DNA of 64,000 nt, from NCBI GenBank assembly GCA_025266875.1, contig JALLLT010000017.1, positions 1 to 64,000 on the forward strand, read 5' to 3'. A program made the position numbers and the translations under genes. Each line of letters opens with the position of its first letter. The first letter of the stretch is position 1. Under the pieces are notes generated by a model that was not told the DNA's origin, did no database searches, and saw only the letters and a program-made list of their open reading frames with translations. Source of the DNA: Fennellomyces sp. T-0311. Lineage: Eukaryota > Mucoromycota > Mucoromycetes > Mucorales > Lichtheimiaceae. Shown here piece by piece: positions 25,701 to 37,305 of the stretch.

Positions 25701-28164
25701 AAATGCATTCACCAAAAGTACCGGTGTGAGCAGTAGCAGTAATAGCACTAGTACCAGCGCTAGTTCCAGCAGCAACACACCCAACGAGCTGGTCTATGTG
25801 GATGTCGAAGGCATGTTTGACTATCAAAGCGGCGTTGTCAGAATGTATCCCAAACGGCACTCAGGCGAAGCTAACCGAAAACGAATGCGAGCAGACAAAC
25901 CCGGTGCTAGCAGCGAAAACGCAGCTAAAATGGCGACAGTCAAGGTGCCTGGTCTGACTGTATGGTGTACATACCAAACGCCATTGGGATCGTTTGCATC
26001 GGCTATTGACGACGCACCACGGTTTCACGGAGATATCACGATTCACGAAAGTGATAACACGCTCCATCCGTCCCTTGTTCAGTTTCTTCAAGAAGTCATT
26101 GCTGGCCTGAAGTTTGGCATGCAGCAATCCTCTGAACGCAAAGCCAGTCGATCTACTGCAACAGTTGAAGCCTCATCAGCAACATCAAATTCATCAGCAC
26201 TTGATAGCAATATCAATGCATCAGTTACGTTGCGACTATCCCGAACCAAATTAGACCTCAGTTGTCAGCCGGCATCCAAGGTTGTATGCTCATTAAGCTG
26301 GGATCATAGTGAGTTTTTGATGCATTCGTTATCGAACGAAAAGAATGCGTCGCGTACAATGAGTTGTGTGGGTCAGATCCGCAACCTATCCGCTATTGTC
26401 AAGCACCACTTTTCCCCAGAAGCATGTCTAACCGCCAGGATTGATCAGTTGCTGATGAATGCCATGTTGGAGTCTGAACGAAGCCACAACACATCCGATA
26501 GTGATGCTATTTCCATCATTGTCAAGATGCCATCAGCGAACGTTGACGTGAATATCCGGCATTTGCAGGACTTGCTTATTCTAAGTTCATTTTGGTTCAA
26601 CCAAAGCAGCGGTAGCAAACAGCAGCCCCAACAGCAGCCGCCCGCGGAAGAATCGCCAACACCAAAGCCTTTCGCTCGTTACGTGTCGTTGCATACCGGG
26701 ATAATCATATTATCCGTTGACCTTGGGCAAGCCATTGGCAAGATTACCCTTGCCCCTGAGAATCTCGGTGTCACAACATACCATGTTCCAGACGATTCAA
26801 AGGGTCTCAGCATGTTCCTAGATCGTATTCGTGTAACCTCAGAAGGCCGCTTATCGGGCGATGCGCACTTTGACCGGCTCATGCTGCAAGTCGCTTACTA
26901 CGATATTAAGAAAAAGGATGAACATCGATCTCCATCGTTGCAGCTGTTCATGGACGAATTTCGTGCTACGTTTGAATACGAGTTTCAGCATTTGTTGGAT
27001 CTTATCCAGGAACCCATCGAGTTGCGTGCGCAGCTTATTTGCAAAGACGGGGCTCCGAAATTGGATATATCAGCTAGAGTCAAGCCATTGCTGGCGTGCA
27101 TATCGATCAAGGCAGTCCCAGTCATCATCACCATGTGCAAACGGTTTATGGAACTTTTGGAAAAGAAGAAGCTCGAAGCCGGTATCTTGGATACGCTGCC
27201 ATCGTCATCGCAACAAGTGGATCAGCCACCGGAACCATCTGCACCACCGCATCAACGGAAATTCCAATCGAGTCTTACACATGTTTCAAGCAATATCGAT
27301 ATTCGTTTGGAATCCATCGAAATTGTAGTGTATCCGAGTCAATTCCAGGACGCTGACAATGTAGAACTGTATGCACATGACTTGCAGATCGTCTTGCAGC
27401 AAAATATGGAGTTTATGGATAGCAGTCAGCAAGAGGAAGAGCACCGAACGCTTGCTATTCAACTTGCTCGAGCCGCGTTGATGAAGAATGTACCTGGTGT
27501 GAAACTGATGGTAAAAAGGAATGCTGCAAAGGCCAAGGAAAGGGAAGCGAGTGTCAGTGGCACTGCCGCCACACTATCTACGGCAAGAACCAGTAACGGT
27601 AACTCTGAGCCTGTCTCTCGAGCGCAATCGACAGCGGCAGGATCAGACAGCACAGTAGGAGGTGTATCCATCTTTGGTATTCCAAAGGTCTCGTTGCAGA
27701 TGGAATCTAATCAATTCGAACGGCAAGTCGAGCATATCTTTTCAGCAAGTTTCGGGGGCCGTGTGAATGTATCACTGAACCTGGGCCTTATTCGCTACCT
27801 GCAAGAATTAGCCAATATGTTTACAGCGCAAATGGATCGAGCATTGCACCATGAGCTGACACGTCGACCTTCAGGGGTGCCAGCTGAAGATGCTAGTAGT
27901 TTTGATAGCGGTGTTGCAGTTAACCAGGCTCGACCCCCTTCACCATCTGCAGCTCCTCCAGCCACAGCAGAGGAAGCTCTTGTATACAAATCCAATGCCC
28001 CTGTCAATTTCCATCCACAGCTACAGATCATGGGAGACGCCACACCACCAGTCGAATGGTTGGGCTTCAAACGTGAACGACTCCCCGGGTTGGTTCACGA
28101 AAACATCACACTTGTACTGGATCAGCTAGTGCACGCTATGTTCCAGATGTATATACAGCAGTAG
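16745..28164 (+). CDS. CSF1: Csf1 / BLTP1-type bridge-like lipid-transfer protein
   Basis: Twenty-one exons: 16745-16955, 17014-17163, 17218-17355, 17402-17730, 17792-18044, 18101-18242, 18300-18459, 18512-18745, 18799-19072, 19133-19230, 19282-19458, 19512-19682, 19742-19892, 19945-20067, 20130-20557, 20617-20791, 20848-20919, 20965-21306, 21364-21569, 21638-21910, 21970-28164; 3433 aa, like other Csf1 proteins. The N-terminal segment FWLFVVYCLVVIVVVLFFLF is the ER membrane anchor; next come RILFKNLRFLSTNQSISIVK, PVHYGPWADRQR-like and YTRPYGWIDIK segments characteristic of fungal Csf1 and animal BLTP1/Tweek. These proteins form a long beta-groove that moves phospholipids between ER and other membranes. 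Intron 2 is GC-AG. The exon 4/5 junction uses a weak donor (GTGGAC at 17731) and is the least certain. All small introns sit in the first 5.2 kb; the last 6.2 kb is one exon. Confidence 0.93.
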
Positions 28165-28493
28165 GAAATAATAATAAAAGGAAGACTACACGACTAGCTA
28201 CAACTTTTGGACATCACTTGGGATATGGTGCATGTGTTCTTTATTACCTCTGACTTGTCATATGTTTATATACCTTTGACCTACATATGTCCATCATCCT
28301 GTTTTCGGGCTGGAGCACCGGATTTCTGTCTTCAAAATTAAAAATTGGCGAGAATTCATGCTTCTTGCCAAAAGCGCGTTCGGATGCAGAAGCCATTCTG
28401 ATTCAAAATGACTTTTTTTTACTCAAATGGCACCCAGAAAACCGTTTTGTGCATAATGCAATCTGGTGACTACCCGAGCGCGCTCTAAGAGTC
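28165..28493. other. Intergenic, Csf1 3' side
   Basis: About 330 bp with a likely polyadenylation region (AATAATAATAAAAGG just after the stop at 28164). No gene. Confidence 0.4.
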
Positions 28494-29470
28494 ATGGCAA
28501 AACCAAAGTCAAAGCCAAGGTCAAGCAATTTCCTCAAACAGTCTAAATCGCTTGCCACCAAGGAGCAAATGTTCTCTATGAGAATCAAGGAAAAGAATCT
28601 TGAGCAAACGAGAAAGGTAAAAGAAAGAAGAGTCTTTTATTCAACCCATCTGTCAATCGAGGCAACGTGTTCTAATTGGTTAAATGTCAAATCTTTTTCT
28701 CGCTACGGTGCTTAGGAATTGGACGAAGGCGGCCAGGAGTCATTACTCCCATCAGTTATACGGACCACTAAGATCCAGCCGCAGTTTGCTGCAATGAGCG
28801 ACGAGCACTATAAGTGTTTGTTCGCCCGTTACAGCGAATTGTATATTGGAAATCAATATAGGGCGACAGGGAATTACACATACACACATATGTGCATTGA
28901 TTAAAATGTTTGAACCACAGGCGAGATTAAGGATGGAGCGCTGGTGGTGATTAACAGGATCAGAAAGTTTGCAACAATCAATATCAAGGCTCCCACTAAC
29001 ACCAGGGAAAGGAAATCAAAGCACCGTACTGAGACAAGGCGAAAAAGCCAAAGGTAAGGAATACGAATCATTAGCTATGCGCCATGTACAGCTAATACGT
29101 CCCGTTATTCACGGAGCATAGCTAACGGCTAAGGATTCAATCATGTTGTCGGGATTCCACTGCTCGCTTGGAACTCCCGTTTTGGAGCTTGGCGATCAAT
29201 ATAACATAAAAGATGTGAAGTCAAAGTATTTCGCTTGGTACGTAATTTGTGAAAAAATGAAGAGGGGGATGCTAGACGCTCACCTTGTCGCAGATTATCG
29301 AAAATGGAACCATTGACATCTAAAGCAAATCAACTCAAAGCCATTTGCCACTTATTGGAACCAACGTCGCTGGGAACTATCTATCCCGGCGCCGTGACAC
29401 ACCTTGTGTTCCTGAAGAAGCACAGTTCCGTTGGTCATCAAAGACTTACGAGACTTAGGACGTACTATAA
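28494..29470 (+). pseudogene. Unrecognised multi-exon fragment, probably broken
   Basis: Basic start MAKPKSKPRSSNFLKQSKSL, spliced at 28618/28716 to LDEGGQESLLPSVIRTTKI...LFARYSELYI, then a further piece EIKDGALVVINRIRKFATIN from 28921. The junction at about 28850-28920 has no GT or usable GC donor in the needed phase, and the following pieces (SIMLSGFHCSLGTPVLELGD, KANQLKAICHLLEPTSLGTI) also do not join cleanly. Family unknown; it may be the 5' part of the same locus as the next feature. Decay or a collapsed reading of the exon structure are both possible. Confidence 0.35.
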
Positions 29471-29482
29471 GTCAAGGATGCA

Positions 29483-30454
29483 ATGAAAGTACTGCGTACC
29501 GTCGAGACTATATCACCAGCAAACGACCGACAACAATCGACCAAGAATATTTATCAGAAGCTCTTGGAACAGATACTACTGAAATCCCACACTTTGACCA
29601 ACTCTTACCTTGATCAATGTTCTGAGCAGTGGCTGCTGATCAAGATTTGGAGCTATATGTCTGAAGAATTCTTCGGATATCAGTAAGATGTGTTTCTTCA
29701 ATGGGGTGACACCATATCCCCGCCATGCAAAGCCCTCGATCTGACAATCAAGCTGGACCTCAGAATCGTTACCAACGCTGATGAATCAATGTTCGAGGCC
29801 ATGACAGGCGAAGCAGCGAAAACAAATGCAACAAGGATGAAGAAATTTTATACAGACAAGCTCAAGACTGTGCTAGCCACGAAATGCCAGTTGAACCACT
29901 TCATTATGTCGACACCTTTGACAGCCAGCGAGATTAAGAAAGTACAAATGCCCATAATCCAGATAATAGGAACCACTTGTCATATTAGCGCCTTGAAGTT
30001 GATCGACAAAGGAGTATATATACTGGACCAAGTCGCACGACTTCAATATCCAATGACAATAAAACAACTGCGATCTGGTGGTATCGAAGATCTACTCAAT
30101 AAGCTGGAAATTATAAAGGTATGTTGAAGAATAAAACTGTTCTAGAAAAGCTCATGACAGAATAAACCTTCTGAACAGGTCACGGCCAAAGACTTCCAAG
30201 AAACAAGGCGGTCGAGCTTTCGTGGCACTGCAGGCGGCGTAGTGCGCATAAGCAATGATAAGAGGAAACAGATGCCCAAGCAACCTGCCAACGTATGTGT
30301 CGAATGGTTCAGTAATATACTTTGGACAAGTGATAGCGATACTGAAGAAGATATCCATGGTAACAACGACGAGGAGTACAGTGACTTGGAGGAAGAAGCG
30401 CATCATGATGATGGCAGCGACGACGAATTTGGTAGCTCGGAGGACATCAGTTAG
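29483..30454 (+). pseudogene. PD-(D/E)XK-like family member with in-frame stop
   Basis: Reads IYQKLLEQILLKSHTLTNSY, then KIWSYMSEEFFGYQ, an in-frame TAA at 29684-29686, and in the same frame DVFLQWGDTISPPCKALDL, LDLRIV, FEAMTGEAAK, DKLKTVLATKCQLNHFIMS and IIQIIGTTCHISALKLIDKG. The order D...E-x-x-K, helix, strand, YILDQVARLQYP tail parallels the genes at 12933 and 42283. An intron (30119-30178) leads to an acidic Asp/Glu/Ser-rich C-terminus ending at 30454. Apart from the stop the domain is well preserved, so inactivation is recent or the TAA is a sequence error. Function unknown; nuclease-like fold inferred from motif order only. Confidence 0.55.
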
Positions 30455-31643
30455 GATGTGATGCAGGTCTGTTCCTATCTTTTACCTTATTTCACCCGTG
30501 AGCGCTAGAACATTATTGTCCTTTACTTTCCAACATCTGGTTAATAATAACACCCAAACTTTACCATGTTACTTTCTTATGGCAGTACTCATTCTTCAGC
30601 GTGACGAGGACGGTAAATTCTACTCCGCCTCGATGGGCAACACCCTATTTGCGCCATCATACATACATGTATAGTGCGTAGTGACTCGACAGTTAAGCTT
30701 TGATTGCGATGCGGGTGATATTCATAAGTGGCATAAGAGCATCTAATACGACTAGCTATGAAAACTGAACCTTATGCCAGAACCGTTTAATAGTTGCATT
30801 CAATGATAATAGGCTAGTCAGCAAGTCTTTGTATCTGGTTCGATTGGTATAAGACATAGTGTAACTGATAGGGTAGTCGAGAGATGAACTTGGATATGGC
30901 GCAGCTGTTACAGTAAGAGCTACGTGCTGCAATTGCAATGCAATAAGCGCTTTTGTCAAGTTCCGCCGTTTGTATGGATCAGAAACACCGAAAAGCTATA
31001 CATAACTACAGAATTTATCTTGACAAGAAGCCGTAATATGCTTCCTTGGTAGCATTATGGAAGGTATATTTTACTTGTTTCAGTCCTGAGAAGGTTCGCG
31101 TAAACCATTTCGCATGAATAGCCACACACGGCAGCGCCACATGGCAGAGAAATCAAGCTCAAAATTACCGAAAGCAAAACTACTTATCTCTACCTGACCG
31201 CTTTCTCTTACAGGATGAAACAGGGGGACTTTTATTGATGATGTTTTTGGACGCGCGCTGACCACTGCTTTCTGCTCTCGCCAGATCCATAAAAAAAAAG
31301 AACAAATGAAAAACCTGCTAAGCAGCAAGGAAAAGGAGAAAGACATAGAGAATGTCTCAAAGTTAACAGCCGGAGAAGAGAGGAAAGTATGGTGAAGGAA
31401 ATACAAACTAAAAATCGTAGGGAAGTGGATCAGTTCCATTACAATTACTAATAAGGAAGTGGAAAGGGTAGTTCTCTTATTGGATCAAATAGTCTTTATT
31501 GACGGCGTAAGTGTACGCGCGCTGATTACAGCTTTCCGATCTCGTCTGATCTGGTTGAACAAAGAACGAAAACCTTAAGCAGCAGTAGGAGAAAGGAAGC
31601 AGCCATGAGAAAGGGAACAATGTCAGAAAACATAGTTCTCTTA
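30455..31643. other. Intergenic with an imperfect direct repeat
   Basis: No gene. It holds two diverged copies of a roughly 130-bp segment (about 31229-31360 and 31495-31625), described under findings. The long minus-strand open frame at 31080-31439 runs through one copy and has no protein-like features. Confidence 0.4.
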
Positions 31644-31775
31644 CAGTGGTACCCGGCGTTTTGAACCCACCCCCAATCTTTTTGCACTTTGCACTCCCAA
31701 TTTTACATAACGATACTTTGATATAACAATAAAGTTTGGGCTACAATATCGTATCGTTATATAAAGCGGCCACTG
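31644..31775. mobile_element. MITE, 132 bp, TA-flanked (copy A)
   Basis: Starts CAGTGGTACC and ends GCGGCCACTG, with TA immediately outside both ends (31642-31643 and 31776-31777), i.e. the TA target duplication and CAGTGG terminal inverted repeat of Tc1/mariner-type elements. Same length as the copy at 14056-14187 and sharing, on the opposite strand, the motif CCCAAACTTTAT followed by GTTATAT. No coding capacity; presumably mobilised in trans. Confidence 0.75.
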
Positions 31776-31777
31776 TA

Positions 31778-32151
31778 TAAAATATAAACAGCTAGTAAGA
31801 CTTGCGACCTTTTTTTCAACATACGTAGCTGGTTTTCTGGCACCAAAACTAGCTGGATCCAATATACCATTTCGATGTTCACCAAAGCGAATTCTCCAGC
31901 TTACCTTCTGACAGTACTGTATATACTACATCGCAATAAGCTCTTTGTGCAGGTAGTATTTGAGGCAATAATCACTGCCAATTCGACATTAACGAGCGTG
32001 AACAGCGTTTTCATCCATGGTAACACAACGTAACACGGAAAATGTTGTCAGATTCCGATCAGGTTCCGAAAATGTGACTTCCTTACGCCACCCACTTTTT
32101 TTTCGAGCTCTATCTGGGAAGCGCTTTCTCGACCCGCTCACTAATAACCTC
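31778..32151. other. Promoter region of the Pol I subunit gene
   Basis: Between the MITE and the preferred start of the polymerase gene. An in-frame ATG at 32017 would extend the protein by 45 residues of non-conserved sequence. Confidence 0.35.
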
Positions 32152-35100
32152 ATGCCCTCAACATTTCACACTTTGGAGCGCGAGCGCATGTTCCGAGAAC
32201 CCTCGGACAGCAGCTACGGCGTTCCGCAGCTCCAGGAGGTCACACTTCCCCATATCGAATCGTTCAACAGCATTACCGACTTCGGCGGCCGTGGCGAAGG
32301 TCTACTTGACTACGCTATCAAAGATATTGGCAAGTTCTCAGCATTCGACACCAACACTACCAACTTTGGCGAGGTGACCGATGCGCAGTCTTTGGGCAAT
32401 AAGCTCACATACTGGGTCGAAGATCCGAAGATCATTCAACCATTACGAAGTGAACGCGACACTCAATCACTGAATCGAAGAATCTACCCAACCGAATGTC
32501 GCGAACGTCTGAAAACATACAGTGGCAAGCTGCAACTGAAACTTTGCTGGAGTGTGAATGATGGTCCCGTCTCCTCGGAAGTCAGAGATATGGGCCTTAT
32601 TCCTATCATGGTGCGCTCTAACCGTTGCAATCTCCGTGGTATGTTCTCGCAACAGCTCGTTAAACACCATGAAGAATCCGAAGAAATGGGTGGTTATTTT
32701 ATTGTCAACGGTATCGAAAAGCTGGTCCGTCTGTTGATTATGCCTCGTCGCAACCATGTCACTGCCATCATGCGTAACTCGTTCCAGAAGCGTGGTCCCA
32801 CTTATTCCCAGTACGGTTGCGCCATCCGTTGTGCACGACAAGATCAAACCACTCAGACCAACACTTTGCATTATTTGAATGATGGTAACGCGATGCTTCG
32901 ATTCCATTGGCGCAAGCAGGAGTATATGGTCCCCGTCATGATGTTCCTTAAGGCTCTCATTGACACCTCTGACAAGGAAATTTTCGATGCGTTGTGCCAG
33001 GGCGATGTCAAAAACACCTTCTTGACAGATCGTGTCGAGTTGCTTTTGCGCAGTTTCAAGGTCTACTCGCTCTACACTCGCGATCAATGCTTGAAGTATC
33101 TCGGTAACAAGTTCCGTATCATCATGGGATTGGATGAGGATATGTCGGACAAGGAGGTTGGCCAGGCTCTCATTGATAAGATTGTGCTGGTTCATCTGGA
33201 CAAGGGCAGAGACAAATTTAATCTCCTGATGTAAGTTGCTGAGCCAAAAAGAGCATGCTAGGATGTACTAAGTCTATGACAGCTACATGATCCGCAAATT
33301 GTACGCTGTCGTATCTGGTGAATGCTGTGTCGACAACCCGGATTCTCCACAGCACCAAGAAATCCTGCTACCCGGTCATTTGTACAACATGATCCTGAAG
33401 GAAAAGATCTATGACTGGCTCGCTGGTATTAAAGCCCAAATCCGCACCACCGTCCGTCTGTCGCCCGAAAAGGTGGATTTCCATGACAGTATGTCGATCT
33501 CCATGGACAACAACATCATGTTGCTTACTCGGTTATAGGAAAATTCCTGATGAACACTATCAGAAGAGTCAATAATGACATGGGTCAGAAGCTCAACTAC
33601 TTCCTTGCCACTGGCAACCTGGTCAGTAAAACTGGTTTGGATTTGTCTCAGGTAAAGTTATATGGTATAGCTTGATGTGACAAAGGTTCTAAGTCTTTGC
33701 AGATGAGCGGTTATACGATTGTCGCCGAAAAGCTCAACTTTTACCGTTACATTTCCCATTTCCGATGTGTCCATCGTGGTGCTTTCTTCGCCGAATTGAA
33801 AACGACAGCGGTTCGTAAGCTGCTCCCCGAAGCTTGGGGTTTCTTATGTCCCGTCCACACTCCTGATGGTTCGCCATGTGGTCTACTTAACCATTTGGCC
33901 CACAAGTGCAAAGTTATCAACGAGCCTCTCGATGTTAGCATGATCCAACCATTGCTTGCTAGTCTGGGCGTTTCACAGACGGTTCTGCATTCGATCGGTC
34001 GCCCTGATGACGTTGCTATCTTGCTCGATGGTCGCATTGTTGGCTGGTGCCCACCAAAGATTGCGGAGAAGGTTGCTACGAGCTTAAAGGTCTGGCGTGT
34101 CAACCGTGATAAGGGCATTCCTCTTGATATTGAGATTGCCCATGTGCCTACATCGTATGGTGGCGAGTATCCCGGTTTGTACCTGTTCTCGTCTCCCGCA
34201 CGCATGATGCGCCCCGTCAAATTCCTTGCCAACGGTAAGGAGGACCACGTCGGCAGTTTCGAGCAAGTTTACATGGACATTGCATGCATGGACGACGAAG
34301 TTAAGCCGAATGTCACGACGCATCAAGAATTCACACCTACCAATATCTTCAGTATCGTGGCCAACATGACACCCTTCTCTGACTTCAACCAATCACCAAG
34401 AAACATGTATCAGTGTCAGATGGGTAAACAGACCATGGGTACTCCTTCCACAGTCTTGAATCACCGAACGGATAACAAAATGTACCGTCTTCAAACTGGC
34501 CAAACACCGGTTGTTCGACCCGCTTTGCACGACACCTATGGTTTGGACGGTTTCCCCAACGGTACCAACGCCATCGTCGCTGTTATTTCGTACACCGGCT
34601 ACGATATGGAGGACGCCATGATTCTCAACAAATCAGCGCACGAACGTGGTTTCGGCTACGGCACTGTTTACAAATCCGAAATCGTCGATTTGGAGTCACT
34701 TCGAAGCTCTGGCGAAGGCGTAGCTTATCACTTCGGTCTCCATCGACACAACACAGAGCACCAAAAGTTTTTGGGCATGGACGGTCTGCCGCACATTGGT
34801 GTTCAGCTCAAGGCCGATGATCCCATGTACGCATACATTGATGATGCTACCGGTCGTTGCACGGTAAAGAAGTACAAGGGTCCTGAGGATGCTTATGTGG
34901 ATGAAGTGCGTGTCCTTGGTGACGAGGCTGGCGACTCTGAATTACAAAAGGTGCACATCAAGCTGCGTATCACACGTTCGCCCGTGATTGGCGACAAGTT
35001 CTCCTCTCGTCACGGTCAAAAGGGTGTGTGCTCGCAAAAATGGCCCGCTGTTGACATGCCGTTTACCGAATCTGGCATGCAACCCGATGTCATTATTAAC

Positions 35101-35926
35101 CCCCACGCTTTCCCTTCGCGTATGACCATTGGTATGTTTGTCGAGAGTCTAGCTGGCAAGGCTGGTGCCTTGCACGGTATTTCCCAAGACAGTACTCCTT
35201 TCAAGTAAGCTCGTTTAAGATGTCCTATCTTTTCTGCTTACTGACGAATAATATCAATTAGATTCAACGAACAACACACAGCAGCAGATTACTTTGGCGA
35301 ACAACTATTAGCTGCAGGATACAGTTATCACGGTAATGAGCCAATGTACTCTGGTATTACTGGCGCAGAAATGAAAATGGATATTTATATTGGTGTAAGT
35401 GTATTCAGTGCGCTGCAAAAGGGGGTACTGGTATTGACGACATTGGCTACTAGGTTGTATACTATCAGCGTCTTAGACACATGGTCAATGATAAGTTCCA
35501 GGTCCGTACAACAGGCCCTGTCGACAAGCTGACACAACAGCCTGTCAAGGGTCGTAAGCGCCACGGTGGTATCCGTCTCGGTGAGATGGAGCGCGATTCT
35601 TTACTTGCTCACGGCACCAGTTTCTTGCTCCAAGACCGTTTGATGAACTGCTCTGATTACTCCCAGGTAAGCTGCAATATTTGTTTGCGTGTGACATCAT
35701 TCTGACGCCATCATCGTAGGCTCATGTTTGTCGACTATGTGGCTCGCTGGTGTCTCCCATTTGCACAAAGATTGTATCAACTTTAGCAAACAAGCGCACA
35801 TTCGAATGTCGGACGTGCGGCACCGCAGAGGGTATTGAATTGGTAGCAATCCCTTACGTATTTAGATACCTCACCACCGAGCTGATGAGCTTGGGCATCC
35901 GACTCACACTTGGCGTGAAGCCATAA
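32152..35926 (+). CDS. RPA2: DNA-directed RNA polymerase I second-largest subunit
   Basis: Seven exons: 32152-33230, 33283-33488, 33539-33651, 33703-35204, 35262-35394, 35454-35666, 35720-35926; 1150 aa. It forms half of the active centre of the polymerase that transcribes 35S pre-rRNA in the nucleolus. Diagnostic segments: [54 protein letters not shown], the catalytic-site [32 protein letters not shown] and [19 protein letters not shown]. The C-terminal zinc site is CRLC...CRTC. The start at 32152 ([14 protein letters not shown]) matches the N-terminus of the Pol I family; an in-frame ATG at 32017 exists. Length and sequence rule out the Pol II and Pol III paralogues. It converges on the next gene, with a 3' AATAAAAAG near 35973. 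Confidence 0.95.
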
Positions 35927-36015
35927 TCTCGCTCTCACACTCTCTTTTTTTCTTTGTAACTGTTTCATGCATAATAAAAAGTCCTACAGCATTGTTTCCA
36001 ACCTTTATTTTATCT

Positions 36016-36665
36016 TCAAATAGTCAACATTTTGCCAAAACGAAGACCGGCAACAGCTAATCCAGCAACCTTGACAGCCTCGAATCCGATATAAACGCGA
36101 CAGCATGTCTTTTCTGGGCAGCACTTGACGCCACTAACATTGGTTGACTCCAAGCAGCGGTCGCCCAACTTTGGCAAAAAGTATCCTCCTTGGGCAGCAG
36201 TGATGATCACCGGTGCAAGCACGGCACTGGACAAGCAAAGATCTACGAAGCCGTCGTGGTCGACGATACGCTTGCGCCATTCGCAGAAGAGATCCAAGCT
36301 CACTACTCCAGCAACCAGCTTGTTTTTCATATGAGTGTGTGTACGTCTTTTATGGCGTTGCTTTGGTAGTTTACCTCAAGCTTGTTCATCCATCCAAGAC
36401 GATGACGTGCAACATCGAGCTTTTGCTGCTGGTCTAAGCTGGGCACTTGGCACAACAGTGGTGTTTCAAAGAAGCTGAAGTTGAGGGAGTTTGCAAACCA
36501 GTAGACGTTGAGGATGGTCAAGTATAAGGTCAAGTGGCGCAACGATGTCTTCTCCCAGACTTTCTTGTGCAAGACAACTTCGATGGCAACGGAGGGGATA
36601 ACGACTTTAAGAGACGACCATGGGTCAGTGAGGAAACGAGTCAAGCACGAAGGAGACGACGACAT
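36016..36665 (-). CDS. Small multi-pass membrane protein, unknown function
   Basis: Two exons: 36665-36375 and 36318-36016; 197 aa. Unrecognised. Hydrophobic stretches occur near residues 20-35 (LKVVIPSVAIEVVL), 48-65 (LTLYLTILNVYWFANSL), 120-140 (LCLSSAVLAPVIITAAQGG) and the end (FEAVKVAGLAVAGLRFG). A Cys-rich turn, KCCPEKTCCRVYIG, precedes the last of these and could be a palmitoylation or disulfide site. An upstream in-frame ATG at 36698 would add eleven residues; I chose the second ATG because it is closer to the first helix. The intron is a good GT-AG, phase 0. Confidence 0.6.
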
Positions 36666-37305
36666 TGTAAGAAACGAAAGAGAGGGATGCTGAAGCAAGA
36701 TGGGCTTGGATTGGAATTTTCATGTCAGTCATGCGCCGCGGAGGTTTTTTTAATGTGTGTTAGGAAAGACTAGGAGACGAGGATATTTATTAGTGTGGTT
36801 ATGAAACCCTGCGTGTCTGCTCTGTCCTAGCACCTTCCATCGAGCTTGGAGACGCTGGATAGCCAAGAATGATACATCGTCACTGAATATGTAAGCTACT
36901 TGTTGGTGCATCGGAACAGGGTTGCAAGGGATTTAAGGGTCATGTCTCCCATTCAATACTTCAACCTGTCCACGCAATGGGCCATCGTTTTGCTAACTAT
37001 GATGTAATTTGTTTAGTCAGTATGCCAGCAACTCTCTAGCCTTGGCCAAACAATACGCCTTGACATCAGAATATGCTTTCGCAACGGAGAGTGCTAAATA
37101 CGTGTGTTCGTGTGAGAGCCCTGCAGTATACATCGTGTGTAGACGCTTGCTTGCTATCTGCAAAAGCATGGATCCTTTGCTTCAGTTGTCAGTCCTGCTA
37201 AGTAGATATACAGGCACTGGCCAAGGATCAATTCACAAGGTCGGTTTAGTAAAATAAAGCGAGGGCGACTTTGAATTATCGGCGTCCCTCTTTTTCTTTC
37301 TCACC
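36666..37305. other. Intergenic, divergent promoter region
   Basis: 640 bp between the divergently transcribed membrane-protein gene and the SCI1-like gene. The open frame at 37009-37257 lacks any recognisable feature. Confidence 0.4.

Noticed and set aside
31080..31439. Minus-strand open frame of 119 codons
   Set aside because: Phe/Ser/Leu-rich reading of a purine-rich repeat segment, no protein features.
32467..33195. Minus-strand open frame of 242 codons
   Set aside because: Shadow of the RNA polymerase I subunit exon 1.
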